Shown here in pieces: positions 8,103-17,267 of a stretch of 64,000 nucleotides of DNA. The stretch is from positions 1-64,000 of the forward strand of contig CAVSPF010000005.1 of NCBI GenBank assembly GCA_963729995.1. Reading direction: 5' to 3'. The translations under genes and the position numbers were made by a program. The notes under the pieces are model-generated. The model was not told the origin of the DNA. It was given only the letters and a program-made list of their open reading frames with translations, and ran no database searches. Position 1 is the first letter of the stretch, and the number at the start of each line of letters is the position of its first letter. Source of the DNA: VRUE01 sp963729995. GTDB lineage: Bacteria > Actinomycetota > Thermoleophilia > Solirubrobacterales > 70-9.

Positions 8103-10970
8103 ATGGACTTGACGCCGCCACAGGAGCGCGCGATCCGCCATGGCGCTGGTCCGCTCCTCGTTCTCGGCGGAGCGGGCACCGGCAAGACGGAGGCGCTGGC
8201 TCAGCGCTTCGTGCGGCTGTCCCGAGAGAGCGCCGGGCCGGAGCGAGTGCTGCTCCTGGCCTCGACGCAGGCAACCGCGCAGCGGCTGCGCGGGCGGATC
8301 GAGGCGCTGCTGGACCTCCCCTATGAGGAGCTCTGGATCGGCACCTGGGGGACGGTCGGGGAGCGCCTGCTGCGTGAGCACACCGACACCGCTGGGCTCG
8401 ATCCCTTCTTCGACGTCCTCGGCCCCGCTGAGCGGCTGGCAATGCTGCTCGACCGGCTCGACGAGCTGCCGCTGCGACGCCATGAGATCCGCGGTAACCC
8501 AGCCGGCCTGCTCGCCCACCTGCTGGAGCGGATTGACGCGCTGAAGGCTGGCTCGGACCCCCCCGAACCGGAGTTCGCCGAGCTCTTTGCGGTCCACGAC
8601 CGCATCCTCGCGGATGCCGGAAGCCTGGATCGCGGCGATGTCTTCCTGACCCTGACCAAGCTGCTCACCACGCACCCGGAGGTGCGCCGCGAGATCGCCA
8701 CCCGCTTCGACCACCTGATGGTCGACGAGCTGGAGGACACCACCTCGGCTCAGCGATCCATCCTCGTTTCACTGGCCCAGGACAATCCGAACCATCTCTA
8801 CGCGCTGGAGGCAGAGAGCTCAAACGCCCCTCCCGCGGACCTGCGCGAATGGTCCCTCTCCGTCCACTCCGACGCCGAGGTGATCGAGCTCCAGCGGCAG
8901 TTCCGCCAGCCGGAGGTGCGGTTCTGGCGGTGCACCAACGAGCGTGCGCAGGCGCAGGCGGTCGCAAGGGAGGTTGAGCACCTGTTGGCGGGGGGCACGC
9001 CGCCCGAGGCGATCTGCGTGCTGATCGACGAGCTGATCGCAAGGGGAGGGGCCGTGTCGGGGGCGATGGAGGAGCGCGGCGTCCCGTTCCACCTCTCTGG
9101 CCCCGCAGCCCTCTTCCAGCGGCCCGAGGTGCGCGACACGATCGCCTGGCTGCGGGTGCTCACCGACCCGGCCGACTCCGCGGCAGCCGCGCGGGCGCTC
9201 ACCCGCCCTCCCATCGAGCTGCGCTCCGCCGACCTGGCGCGCCTGACGACGATCGCCCGGCGCCGCAGGCTCGACATGGTGTCTGCCTGTGAAGCGGCGC
9301 TCGAAAGCCCGCAGATCCCGCCTGAGGGGCGCGAGCGAATCCAGGCCTTCCTGAAGCTCTACGGAGCCGCCTCGGCGGCGATGGAGGAGCGCCGCGCCGA
9401 CGTCTTCGTGCGGCGGCTCATCGAGCGGATCGGGCTGCGCCGCCAGCGGCTCTTCGCCGCCCAGCCCGAGGTGGCGGAGCGACTGCTTGGGCTCTCCCGG
9501 CTGGCCGAGCTTGCCGCCGTCTGGGCGCGACGCGAGCCGCACGGATCGACCCGCGACTTCGTCCGCCATCTGAGTGCAGTCGCCGATGCCGGCGTCGAGT
9601 CCGCCGGCGTGGCGGAGCCCCCGGCTCCTGGAACCGTGCGGGGGCTGGCCCGCGACGCCGTCAAGGGCATGGAGTTCGACTACGTCTTCGTGCTCGGGCT
9701 GGAGCACAGCGCCGCCGCCGAGCGAATCGGACGGCCCGCCCGATCGGGGCTCGTCCTCTCATGGGTCGAGCGCAACAGCGACGGGGAGGCCCGTCCTTCG
9801 CGGTACTACGAGAGGGGGTTGGCCAGCGCCGGGGTCGGCGAGGAAACCCATGAGGAGGAGCTGTTCGGCCCGGCCGAGGGGCTCCATGCGACCTATCGCA
9901 TGCTCCGCGAGGAGGTGCTGGAGGAGTCATGGAAGGCGGGCCGGCAGCTGTCGGAGCCGCGGCTCGACACCGCAATCGACATCACGCGGGCAATGGCTCG
10001 CCACCTGGAGCTGCTCAAGCTTGCGGCGCTTGCCCAGCGACCGGGGGACGAGACGACGGCGGAGGCGATCGAGGCGGTCAACGGGCTGCTGCGCCAGGTC
10101 GCCACCCCCGAGCAGCAGGCGGAGCTGGACGCGTCGCGGCTCGACTCCTACCTGCTCGACTCAGAGCGGGAACGCAGCAGCCGTCGCAAGCTGATCGCAG
10201 CCCGTGAGGAGCCTTCGCTGAAGGAGTTCCTGCCGCGCCGCGGCGACGGGTCGCTGAGCCTCTCGGCGTCCGACCTCGACCTCTACCTGACCTGCCCGCT
10301 GAAGTACAAGTTCGCACGGGTCTTCGGCATCCCCCAGGAGCCGACCATCAACCAGCGTTTCGGCATCCTCGTCCACAACGTCCTCGAGCGCTTCCACCGG
10401 GAGGACAAGAACAGGGATGGCGGCTTGCCGCGACTGATGAGCCTGTTCGAGGCGGGCTGGCGCCGCTCCGGCTTCGGCTCGAGCGACGACGAGCTCCAGT
10501 TCCGCGACCGGGCACGTGAGGCGATGCGCCTCTACTGGGAGCGGGAGAGCGGCTCGGAGGGAGAACCGGTATGGCTCGAGCGCAAGTTCGACATCCGGAT
10601 CGGTGAGAGCCACGTGCGCGGAAGGATCGACCGGGTCGACCGTCTCCCCGGGGGTGGATACGAGGTGATCGACTACAAGACCGGCGAGCGCAAGAGCGAG
10701 GCGGACTTGGAAAGCGACCTGCAGCTGGCTCTCTACCGCCTCGCCACGCGCGAGGCTTGGAACCTGGAGGCGGAATCCGGCAGCTACTACTACGTGCTCG
10801 ACGCCGAGAAGGTCGCCGCGCCCGTCAAGCCCGACGACGCGGAGCGGGTCGAGCGGACGGTGCTCCAGGTCGGCCAGGGCATCCTCGACCAGGACTTCGA
10901 GCCACGCCCGTCGCCGGTCGTCTGCAGCTGGTGCGACTACCGCCTGATCTGCCCGGCCGCAGAAAGCTGA
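8103..10970 (+). CDS. UvrD-family helicase fused to a PD-(D/E)XK iron-sulfur nuclease (AddB/AdnB-like)
   Basis: 955 residues. Walker A GGAGTGKT lies at 22-29; motif II reads MVDELEDT where most relatives have DEFQDT, keeping the catalytic D-E. The middle holds further SF1A motifs. The C-terminal third is a RecB-type nuclease: EVIDYKTGE (the D...D/E-x-K core) and LALYRLA. Four cysteines placed like the AddB/AdnB iron-sulfur clasp are visible: Cys731 in LTCPLKYK and Cys941, 944 and 950 in CSWCDYRLICP. Such proteins resect double-strand breaks for recombination. In mycobacteria the role is split between AdnA and AdnB; no second subunit lies beside this gene. The ATG at 8103 follows a short divergent intergenic region. 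Confidence 0.85.
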   Translation: MDLTPPQERAIRHGAGPLLVLGGAGTGKTEALAQRFVRLSRESAGPERVLLLASTQATAQRLRGRIEALLDLPYEELWIGTWGTVGERLLREHTDTAGLDPFFDVLGPAERLAMLLDRLDELPLRRHEIRGNPAGLLAHLLERIDALKAGSDPPEPEFAELFAVHDRILADAGSLDRGDVFLTLTKLLTTHPEVRREIATRFDHLMVDELEDTTSAQRSILVSLAQDNPNHLYALEAESSNAPPADLREWSLSVHSDAEVIELQRQFRQPEVRFWRCTNERAQAQAVAREVEHLLAGGTPPEAICVLIDELIARGGAVSGAMEERGVPFHLSGPAALFQRPEVRDTIAWLRVLTDPADSAAAARALTRPPIELRSADLARLTTIARRRRLDMVSACEAALESPQIPPEGRERIQAFLKLYGAASAAMEERRADVFVRRLIERIGLRRQRLFAAQPEVAERLLGLSRLAELAAVWARREPHGSTRDFVRHLSAVADAGVESAGVAEPPAPGTVRGLARDAVKGMEFDYVFVLGLEHSAAAERIGRPARSGLVLSWVERNSDGEARPSRYYERGLASAGVGEETHEEELFGPAEGLHATYRMLREEVLEESWKAGRQLSEPRLDTAIDITRAMARHLELLKLAALAQRPGDETTAEAIEAVNGLLRQVATPEQQAELDASRLDSYLLDSERERSSRRKLIAAREEPSLKEFLPRRGDGSLSLSASDLDLYLTCPLKYKFARVFGIPQEPTINQRFGILVHNVLERFHREDKNRDGGLPRLMSLFEAGWRRSGFGSSDDELQFRDRAREAMRLYWERESGSEGEPVWLERKFDIRIGESHVRGRIDRVDRLPGGGYEVIDYKTGERKSEADLESDLQLALYRLATREAWNLEAESGSYYYVLDAEKVAAPVKPDDAERVERTVLQVGQGILDQDFEPRPSPVVCSWCDYRLICPAAES

Positions 10971-10978
10971 GCCGAGCG

Positions 10979-11869
10979 CTAGTTGGCCTCGCCGCGTCGC
11001 TGCCGGAGGAAGTGCTGGAACTCGCGGGCGATGGTGTCGGCGGACGGCAGGTCCTCTCCACCGACCCCGAACTGCTCGACCTGCTCCGCCTCGATTCGCT
11101 CCACCAGCTCGGATATCTCCGGGTTGGCGGCAACCGCGCGGCCGATCTGCTCTTCGTAGCTGGCGGTTTCCTCCTCCAGCTCGGTGGCGTCCACCGCGAT
11201 TCCGGTGAGCCCCTCGAGGCGCCGCAGCAAGGCCAGCGCCGCCTTCGGGTTGGGGACCGCGGCGACGTAGTGAGGCACGGCGGCCCACAGCGATGCGGAG
11301 GTCATCCCCACCTGCCGGCAGCAGTCGTGGAGCACCCCGACGATCCCCGTCGGCCCCTCGTAGCTGGAGCGCTGCAGGTCCAGCTCGGCGACCAGCTCGT
11401 CATCGGAGGCGAGACCGGTGACCGGTACGGGCAGGGTATGCGAGACCTCGGCGATCAGCGCCCCCAACGTGATCACCATCTCAACCCCAAGCGCGTCGGC
11501 CGCGGTCGCGATCGTCTCGGAGAAGGTGCGCCAGCGCAGGTTGGGCTCGGTCCCGTCGAGCAGGACGAAGTCGCGGTCGGCGCCCGGGATGGGGACGCCG
11601 ATCAGGCGGTTCCGCGGCCAGTCGATGCGACGGCTCTGGCCCTCCACGAGCTCGATGGTGGGCCGGGTCGCCTGAAAGTCGAAGTACTCCTCCGGATCGA
11701 GATCGGCGATCAGGTCGGTGTCGAACGAATCTGCAACCGTGGCCAGCGCGGTCGAGGCGGCGCCGGCGGCGTCATTCCAGCCCCGAAATGCGCAGATGAG
11801 CAGCGGCGAGCGAAGCTGCGGTACGGCGCCATGCCAGGAGAGCGAGTCCACGCTTTGAGCGTAGACCAT
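10979..11869 (-). CDS. PAC2 family protein
   Basis: 296 residues with the PAC2 (proteasome assembly chaperone 2-like) pattern seen in actinobacteria: LLICAFRGWNDAAGAAS at the start, DLDPEEYFDFQATRP, an internal VITLGAL segment, and a GLHD-like VGVLHDCCRQ region followed by WAAVPHYVA. Eukaryotic PAC2 helps assemble 20S proteasomes; the bacterial protein's role is not established. It ends 8 bases beyond the convergent helicase-nuclease stop. No proteasome genes lie in the window. Confidence 0.85.
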   Translation of the reverse strand: MVYAQSVDSLSWHGAVPQLRSPLLICAFRGWNDAAGAASTALATVADSFDTDLIADLDPEEYFDFQATRPTIELVEGQSRRIDWPRNRLIGVPIPGADRDFVLLDGTEPNLRWRTFSETIATAADALGVEMVITLGALIAEVSHTLPVPVTGLASDDELVAELDLQRSSYEGPTGIVGVLHDCCRQVGMTSASLWAAVPHYVAAVPNPKAALALLRRLEGLTGIAVDATELEEETASYEEQIGRAVAANPEISELVERIEAEQVEQFGVGGEDLPSADTIAREFQHFLRQRRGEAN

Positions 11870-11893
11870 GCCTGCCCGCCCGGGTCGGGATTG

Positions 11894-12265
11894 TCAGGAC
11901 GGAGTCGACAGGGCGCGGCGGACCAGCTGGTAGGCGACGAAAAGGACGAGGCCGGCAAAGCACAGCTCCAGCACCCGCTGTGAGACCTGGTTGGCAATGG
12001 CGACGCCGATCAGCACACCGATCGGCGAGAGCGCGCCGATCACCATCGCGTCGCGCAGGTTGACGTTGCCGTAGGCGTTTTGGCGAGCGGTGCCGACCAG
12101 GGCGACCAGCACGATCATCAGCAGCGAGGTCGACTCTCCCTCGACCTGGGAGAGGCCGATGAAGATCGTCAGCGCCGGGACGAAGAGCACGCCGCCGCCG
12201 ACGCCGACGAGGCCGCCGGCAAGACCGCCGGCAAGGGCGATCAGGGCGGCGAGAACCTCATTCAT
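11894..12265 (-). CDS. Half-size TauE/SafE-type membrane protein (second of pair)
   Basis: 123 residues, about four membrane segments. The N-terminal motif GGLAGGLVGVGGGVLFVPAL is the hallmark of each half of TauE/SafE anion exporters. Full-length family members are about 250 residues with two such halves, so this protein is one half. It lies 12 bases after the stop of its sister gene and the two are almost certainly co-translated; together they would make one complete carrier. Substrate (sulfite, sulfoacetate or another organic anion) cannot be told. Confidence 0.85.
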   Translation of the reverse strand: MNEVLAALIALAGGLAGGLVGVGGGVLFVPALTIFIGLSQVEGESTSLLMIVLVALVGTARQNAYGNVNLRDAMVIGALSPIGVLIGVAIANQVSQRVLELCFAGLVLFVAYQLVRRALSTPS

Positions 12266-12277
12266 GGCTCGTCCCCC

Positions 12278-12643
12278 TCATGGCACGATCAGCTCAATCG
12301 CCACCCCGACGAGCAGCGCCGCGAAGAGGAGGGAGACGGTTCGCTGGGAGATGCGCTGCTGGACCGCGGTGCCGAGCACGACTCCCGCTATCGCCGGGAT
12401 GGAGAGCAGCAACCCGGTGGCGACATGGACGTTGCCGTAGATGCCGCCCTGCGCGACCGTGCCCAGCAGGCCGATGAGGACGATCGCCGCCAGGCTGGTG
12501 CCGGTGGCAAGCCGCTCTCCATAGCCGAACCAGAAGATAAGCAACGGCACTATCACCGTGCCGCCCCCCACCCCAAAGAGCCCGCTGAACACCCCCGCCA
12601 GCGTGCCGATGATGGCGAGCTTCAGGGTCTTGCTCGAGGGCAT
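12278..12643 (-). CDS. Half-size TauE/SafE-type membrane protein (first of pair)
   Basis: 121 residues with four predicted membrane segments and the motif GVFSGLFGVGGGTVIVPLL. The sequence aligns segment by segment with the downstream partner (for example GNVHVATG against GNVNLRDA; QQRISQRTVSLLFAALL against ANQVSQRVLELCFAGLV), so the pair arose by duplication and probably forms a heterodimer. The gene starts close to, and divergent from, trehalose-phosphatase. Confidence 0.85.
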   Translation of the reverse strand: MPSSKTLKLAIIGTLAGVFSGLFGVGGGTVIVPLLIFWFGYGERLATGTSLAAIVLIGLLGTVAQGGIYGNVHVATGLLLSIPAIAGVVLGTAVQQRISQRTVSLLFAALLVGVAIELIVP

Positions 12644-12684
12644 CGGCGGGCTCGGAAGGGCATCGTGCGGCGATACTAAAGGCC

Positions 12685-13506
12685 GTGTCTCATGTTGCTG
12701 CGACAGGAAACGACAACGCGGTGGCCATGCTGCTCCAACCGCTGCGGGCCGAGCCTGCCCGAGCAGCGGTCCTCACCGACGTCGACGGCACGCTCGCTTC
12801 GATCGCCGAGCGGCCCGGCCAGGTCGTGGTTCCAGCCGAAGCGACGACGCTGCTGGAGAAGCTGAGCAGGCGCTACGGCCTGGTCGGCTGCGTGTCCGGG
12901 CGGCGTGCGGAGGAGGCGAGGCGATTGGTTGGCGTCGAGGGGATCGCTTACGCGGGCAACCACGGGCTGGAGCTGATGCTGCCCGGCGACGATGCGCCCC
13001 GTCTCGACCCTTCGCTGCAGGGGCGCGAGCGGGACGTGGCGGATTTCGTCGCCGGCCTCGACCGCGACGGGCTGACCGCGGTCGGGTTGCGACTGGAGGA
13101 CAAGGGGACCATCCAGGCACTGCACTGGCGTGGGGCGAAGGGTGAGCGCGCCGCCGAGACGCACGCACGCGAGATAGCCGCGGAGGCGGGAAGGGCCGGC
13201 CTCGAGCCGCGCTGGGGCCGCAAAGTGCTGGAGCTGCGCCCGGCGGGCGGCGGCGGCAAGGACGTCGCGGTGGCGGCGCTGCTCGCCAACGATGGGGTGA
13301 GCTCCGCCATCTACGCCGGCGACGATCGCACCGATCTCGACGCGTTCCGCCGCCTGCGCGAGCTTCGCGAGGGGGGGGAGCTGGAAACCGCCGTCTGCGT
13401 CGGCGTCACCTCCGATGAGGCGCCGGCGGAGCTTGTGGAGGAGTCCGACCTGAACGTCGACGGGCCCGAGGGATGGCTGACGGTCCTCAATATCCTGGCG
13501 AGCTAG
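12685..13506 (+). CDS. otsB: Trehalose-6-phosphate phosphatase
   Basis: 273 residues from GTG 12685; an ATG at 12727 gives a tighter N-terminus and may be the true start. A HAD-type phosphatase: motif I LTDVDGTLA, motif II-like VSGR, a cap region with GNHGLELM, and motif IV AGDDRTDLDAF near the end, all typical of OtsB. It converts trehalose-6-phosphate to trehalose, a stress solute and a mycolate precursor in some actinobacteria. OtsA is not beside it. The next gene begins 2 bases after its stop, indicating an operon. Confidence 0.88.
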   Translation: MSHVAATGNDNAVAMLLQPLRAEPARAAVLTDVDGTLASIAERPGQVVVPAEATTLLEKLSRRYGLVGCVSGRRAEEARRLVGVEGIAYAGNHGLELMLPGDDAPRLDPSLQGRERDVADFVAGLDRDGLTAVGLRLEDKGTIQALHWRGAKGERAAETHAREIAAEAGRAGLEPRWGRKVLELRPAGGGGKDVAVAALLANDGVSSAIYAGDDRTDLDAFRRLRELREGGELETAVCVGVTSDEAPAELVEESDLNVDGPEGWLTVLNILAS

Positions 13507-13507
13507 C

Positions 13508-14020
13508 GTGCCCTACACCGACCTGCTGCGGATCACCGTCCTGCTGACGGGCGCCGAGGCCACCGCGCTGGGAGCCCTCAGCGCAATCGTGGCGGGCCGC
13601 GAAAACGACACCACGACGGCGCTGGTCGCCGCCGTCTGGTGGCTGATAGCGCTCGCCGTCGGTCTTTACCTCGGCCGGCCCGCCCGCGCCGCCGATGGCG
13701 TGCGCGACGCCCTCACCCAGGCCCGCACCGCCACCTCGCTCCCGGATGAGACCCCGGCTCGAATTGCCGCCGGTCGCCTCTGGCCGATTGGCCTTTCGGC
13801 CGTCGCCGCAGGGGCACTCGGCGTCTTCTTTCCCGGCGTCGCGGCGATAGGCGCCGGCTATGCCCTGCTCGTCGCCCTCGCCATGCGCACCCGAGAGGCG
13901 GCGGTACTCGGCGTCGAGCACCGCGATGGAGTCAAGTTCTACGTCGTCCCCAACTCCGCCCTGCGCCCGATCCAGCTCGTCCGCAGCCCGGGCCTCCGCA
14001 GCGACCACCTGCACAGCTGA
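13508..14020 (+). CDS. Four-helix membrane protein, family not recognised
   Basis: 170 residues starting with GTG directly after the otsB stop (gap of one base). Hydrophobic segments at about 10-28, 40-58, 92-110 and 112-128 suggest four membrane helices; the C-terminus (HRDGVKFYVVPNSALRPIQLVRSPG) is a soluble tail reminiscent of small actinobacterial DUF1453-like proteins with a VDGxxFYVxP strand. No catalytic residues are seen. The position suggests co-transcription with otsB, but nothing links it to trehalose metabolism directly. Confidence 0.65.
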   Translation: MPYTDLLRITVLLTGAEATALGALSAIVAGRENDTTTALVAAVWWLIALAVGLYLGRPARAADGVRDALTQARTATSLPDETPARIAAGRLWPIGLSAVAAGALGVFFPGVAAIGAGYALLVALAMRTREAAVLGVEHRDGVKFYVVPNSALRPIQLVRSPGLRSDHLHS

Positions 14021-14045
14021 GGGCGCCGGGTGGCCCCCGGCACCC

Positions 14046-15770
14046 TCAGCGTTTGAGGAGATTCTTGAAGGCCCGCCAGTTGCGGGTGTTGGCGACCTCG
14101 GCGGCGGTCAGCCAGGCGCGGCGGGCTGTGGCGAGCGCGTACTGCATGTTGTCGAGGGTGTCGATGCCGTGGGCGTCGGTGCTGAGAACGATGGGGACGC
14201 CGGCTTCCGCCGCGAGTCGCGCGTGTTGCTCTGAGAGGTCCCTCCGGTTCGGGTTGCCGTTGATCTCCAGCATCGTCCCGTTCGCGGCCGCCGCCTCGAC
14301 GACGGCCTCGATGTCGACCGCGTAGGGCTCGCGACTGCCGATCAGCCGCCCGGTCAGGTGGCCGATGCAGTCGACGTGGGGGTTCTCGATCGCCGCCAGG
14401 ACGCGGCCGGTCATCGCCCGCTCGGAGACCGAGAACGAGGTGTGGACGCTGGCCACCACCCAATCGAGGGCGACGAGCAGGTCCTCCGGGTAGTCGAGGG
14501 AGCCGTCGAGGCCGATGTTCACCTCAGAGCCGGCGAGCAGGCGAAAGCCGCGTTTCCCCCTGTTCCACGCGCGAATCTCCCCGATCCGCTTCCAGAGCCG
14601 CTCCGCGGTGACGTTGTCGCCGAAGCCGTGGCTGGCGGAGTGGTCGGTGATCGCCAGGTAGGCGTAGCCGCGCTCGCGGCCCGCCGCGGCCATCTCCGCG
14701 AGCGTGTTGCGGCCGTCGGAGAGGTTCGTGTGGCAGTGAAGGTCGCCGCGAATCTCGCCGAGCGAGATCAGGTCGGGCAGGCTGCCGTCCCGAGCGGCCT
14801 GCAGCTCCCCCCGCCCCTCGCGCAGCTCCGGCTCGATGTAGGCGTAGCCGAGGCGCTCATAGACCTCCTCCTCCGTGGCGCAGAGTTCGACCTCGCCCGT
14901 CTCTGTGTCGGTGATCCCGTGCTCGGAGACGGAGAGCCCGCGCGCCACCGCCTCTTCGCGCAGCTGCACGTTGTGCCCCGCCGACCCCGTGAAGTGCTGG
15001 AGCAGGTTGCCGAAGGCCTCGGGCGGGACTATCCGCAGGTCGACGGCGATCCCGTTGTGGGTTTGCGCCCGCACGCCGTTGGGGCCCGGCGTCCCCGCCG
15101 CGGCAATCAGCGCATGGCCGGCGAGGTGCTCGGCGAGCGCGGTCGGCTCCTCAGCGGTCGCGATCAGGTCGATGTCCTTGCAGGTCTCGGCCAGGCGCCG
15201 CACCGAGCCGGCCACCTCGACCCGGCTGGCGGCCGGATGCTCACGCAGCACGGCCGCCAGCTCCTGGGCGACCGGGCGTACCGCGGAGAGCAGCAGGCGG
15301 CCCGGTCCCTGGCCGGGTTCGCCGATCCGCTCCAGCGCCGCGAGCACGTTCTCCTCGACCTTTGCGCCCAGTCCCCTCAGCTCCCGGATCTGCTGCGCCT
15401 CAGCCGCAGCCCTCAGGTCCTCGAGCGATGTCACGCCGAGCTCGTCGTAGAGCCGCCGTGCGGTTTTCGCTCCCAGGCCCTGGACCCGGGTCACCTCGAC
15501 CAGCGTCGGCGGGAACTTCGCCTTCAGCTTCACCGCGGCCGGGATCTCGCCGGTCGCCAGCAGGGCGCCGATCTTTTCCGCAAGCGTCTTCCCGACGCCG
15601 GGGATCTCGGTCGCGCGTCCGGCGGCGGCAAGGTCAGCCACCGACACGGGGCTTTCGCGGATCGCCTTGGCGGCGGTGCTGTAGGCGAGCACCCTGTACT
15701 TGACGGCGCCGTCCAGCTCGTAGAGCACCGACAGCTCTTCAAGCGCGGCGGCGATCTCGGCGTTGGTCAC
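14046..15770 (-). CDS. polX: DNA polymerase X family with PHP exonuclease domain
   Basis: About 574 residues from the GTG at 15770 (VTNAEIAAALEEL); the in-frame ATG at 15809 adds an unlikely tail. The N-terminal half has the 8-kDa and fingers HhH motifs (IPGVGKTLAEKI; VQGLGAKTARRL) and the nucleotidyltransferase region with CKDIDLIA. The C-terminal half is a PHP domain with the metal ligands GDLHCHTNLSDG, ITDHSASHG, and later CIGHLTG and STDAHG. Bacterial PolX fills short gaps and has 3'-5' exonuclease and AP-endonuclease activities in base-excision repair. The usual second Asp of the GS/D-x-D catalytic pair should be checked by alignment. Confidence 0.88.
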   Translation of the reverse strand: MTNAEIAAALEELSVLYELDGAVKYRVLAYSTAAKAIRESPVSVADLAAAGRATEIPGVGKTLAEKIGALLATGEIPAAVKLKAKFPPTLVEVTRVQGLGAKTARRLYDELGVTSLEDLRAAAEAQQIRELRGLGAKVEENVLAALERIGEPGQGPGRLLLSAVRPVAQELAAVLREHPAASRVEVAGSVRRLAETCKDIDLIATAEEPTALAEHLAGHALIAAAGTPGPNGVRAQTHNGIAVDLRIVPPEAFGNLLQHFTGSAGHNVQLREEAVARGLSVSEHGITDTETGEVELCATEEEVYERLGYAYIEPELREGRGELQAARDGSLPDLISLGEIRGDLHCHTNLSDGRNTLAEMAAAGRERGYAYLAITDHSASHGFGDNVTAERLWKRIGEIRAWNRGKRGFRLLAGSEVNIGLDGSLDYPEDLLVALDWVVASVHTSFSVSERAMTGRVLAAIENPHVDCIGHLTGRLIGSREPYAVDIEAVVEAAAANGTMLEINGNPNRRDLSEQHARLAAEAGVPIVLSTDAHGIDTLDNMQYALATARRAWLTAAEVANTRNWRAFKNLLKR

Positions 15771-15841
15771 ATCCGGCAAGCTAGATGATCGGGAACAGGT
15801 CTTTAGCACCAGTTTCGATTCGTCAATAGCATCGGCTCACG

Positions 15842-16618
15842 ATGCCCCCGCACCAGTCCGAACGAGGCCCCGCATGGCTGGTCCTCCCGACCTACAACGA
15901 GGCCGAGAACGTCGAGTCCTTCGTCGCCGCCGTGCGGGAGAAGCTGCCGGCCTCCGCCCGGGTCCTGATCGTCGACGACAACTCGCCCGACGGGACCGGG
16001 CGGATCGCCGACCGGCTTGCCGCCGAGCATGAGAGCGTCGACGTCCTGCACCGGCCCCGCAAGGAAGGGCTCGGCCCCGCCTACGTCGCGGGCTTCCGCC
16101 ATGCGCTTGCCGGTGGCGCCGGGCTGATCCTCGAGATGGACTCCGACTTCTCCCACGACCCGGCCTACCTGCCACGCCTGCTCGACGCCGCAGAGCGGGC
16201 CGACCTGGTGATCGGCTCCCGTTACGTGCCCGGCGGCGGGGTCGGCGACTGGGGTGTGCTGAGGCGGGCAATCAGCCGCGGCGGCAGCGCCTATGCGCAG
16301 CTGCTGCTCGGGGTCCGCGTGCACGATCTCACCGGCGGCTTCAAATGCTTCCGGCGCGAGGTGCTGGAGGCGATCGACCTCGACTCGATCCAGTCCCACG
16401 GCTACGCCTTCCAGGTGGAGCTGACCTACCGGGCGATCCGGCTGGGCTTCGAGGTGGCGGAGGTGCCGATCGTCTTCCGCGACCGCCAGGCCGGTTCCTC
16501 GAAGATGAACCGGTCGATCGTCCTCGAGGCCATCTGGCGGGTCCCTCTTCTACGCTTCGGCGGCAGAGACGGCGGGCGGCGCCGGGCAGGTGCCGAAAGC
16601 CGTCGCTATACTTTCTGA
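15842..16618 (+). CDS. Polyprenol-phosphate mannosyltransferase-type GT2 glycosyltransferase
   Basis: 258 residues. GT2 signatures: LVLPTYNEAENV at the N-terminus, VDDNSPDGTG, the metal-binding EMDSDFSHDP, and the acceptor region LTGGFKCFRREVL. This set is characteristic of dolichol/polyprenol monophosphomannose synthases (Ppm1/Dpm1), which transfer mannose from GDP-mannose to polyprenol phosphate at the inner membrane face. No C-terminal membrane domain is present, so this is the soluble type. The last 20 residues are Arg-rich. It is divergent from polX and precedes thioredoxin by 42 bases. Confidence 0.85.
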   Translation: MPPHQSERGPAWLVLPTYNEAENVESFVAAVREKLPASARVLIVDDNSPDGTGRIADRLAAEHESVDVLHRPRKEGLGPAYVAGFRHALAGGAGLILEMDSDFSHDPAYLPRLLDAAERADLVIGSRYVPGGGVGDWGVLRRAISRGGSAYAQLLLGVRVHDLTGGFKCFRREVLEAIDLDSIQSHGYAFQVELTYRAIRLGFEVAEVPIVFRDRQAGSSKMNRSIVLEAIWRVPLLRFGGRDGGRRRAGAESRRYTF

Positions 16619-16660
16619 AGTATTGGGCGCTGAACCTCGACTCCTAGGAGACCGATTCCA

Positions 16661-16987
16661 GTGACAGGCAAGCTCACCGACGTGACAGACGCGACCTTCA
16701 AGTCAGATGTGCTGGAGGCCGATGGCCCCGTGCTTGTGGACTTTTGGGCTCCCTGGTGCGGTCCGTGCCGCGTCGTTCACCCGGTCCTCGAGGAGATCGA
16801 CGCCGAGCGCGACGACCTGAAGGTCGTCAGCGTCAACGTCGACGAGAACCAGCAGACCGCCGCCCAGTACGAGGTCCTCTCGATCCCCACCCTGATCCTC
16901 TTCAAGGACGGGGCGATCGCCAAGAAGGTTGTCGGAGCGATGCCGAAGCGGCGCCTCGAGGCCGAGCTGGAGCCGGCGCTCGCCTGA
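16661..16987 (+). CDS. trxA: Thioredoxin
   Basis: 108 residues, GTG start. The active site is WAPWCGPCR at about 30-38, followed by the cis-proline segment SIPTLILFKDG. Size and motif are those of classical thioredoxin, the cytosolic dithiol reductase served by thioredoxin reductase. The usual Lys after the active site (CGPCK) is Arg. A tautomerase gene starts 8 bases after its stop. Confidence 0.95.
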   Translation: MTGKLTDVTDATFKSDVLEADGPVLVDFWAPWCGPCRVVHPVLEEIDAERDDLKVVSVNVDENQQTAAQYEVLSIPTLILFKDGAIAKKVVGAMPKRRLEAELEPALA

Positions 16988-16995
16988 CGCGAACG

Positions 16996-17199
16996 ATGCC
17001 GTTCGTCCACATCCACTGGTTCGAGGGGCGAACCGACGAGCAGAAGGCGAAGGTCGCGAAGCGCATCGAAGCGGCGCTGGTGGAGGTAGCCGGCGCGGCC
17101 CCCGAGCACTGCTGGATCAAGTTCTCCGACTCGCCGCAAACCGACTTCATCATCGGCGAGCCAGAGTCTGAGGGCCAATCCCAGCAGGCCTCCGCTTAA
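16996..17199 (+). CDS. 4-oxalocrotonate tautomerase family protein
   Basis: 67 residues beginning Met-Pro-Phe-Val; after Met removal Pro1 would be the catalytic base as in all tautomerases of this fold. The pattern EGRTDEQKAKVAKRIEAALVEV and the CWIKFSD strand fit the family. The C-terminus is a short Gln/Ser tail. It is probably co-transcribed with thioredoxin. Substrate unknown. Confidence 0.85.
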   Translation: MPFVHIHWFEGRTDEQKAKVAKRIEAALVEVAGAAPEHCWIKFSDSPQTDFIIGEPESEGQSQQASA

Positions 17200-17267
17200 C
17201 TTTTGCGAAGACAGCAGGCTGGCTGCCTCCCGGTCGCGGTCGCGCAAAAAGCACAAGACGCTCCGAC

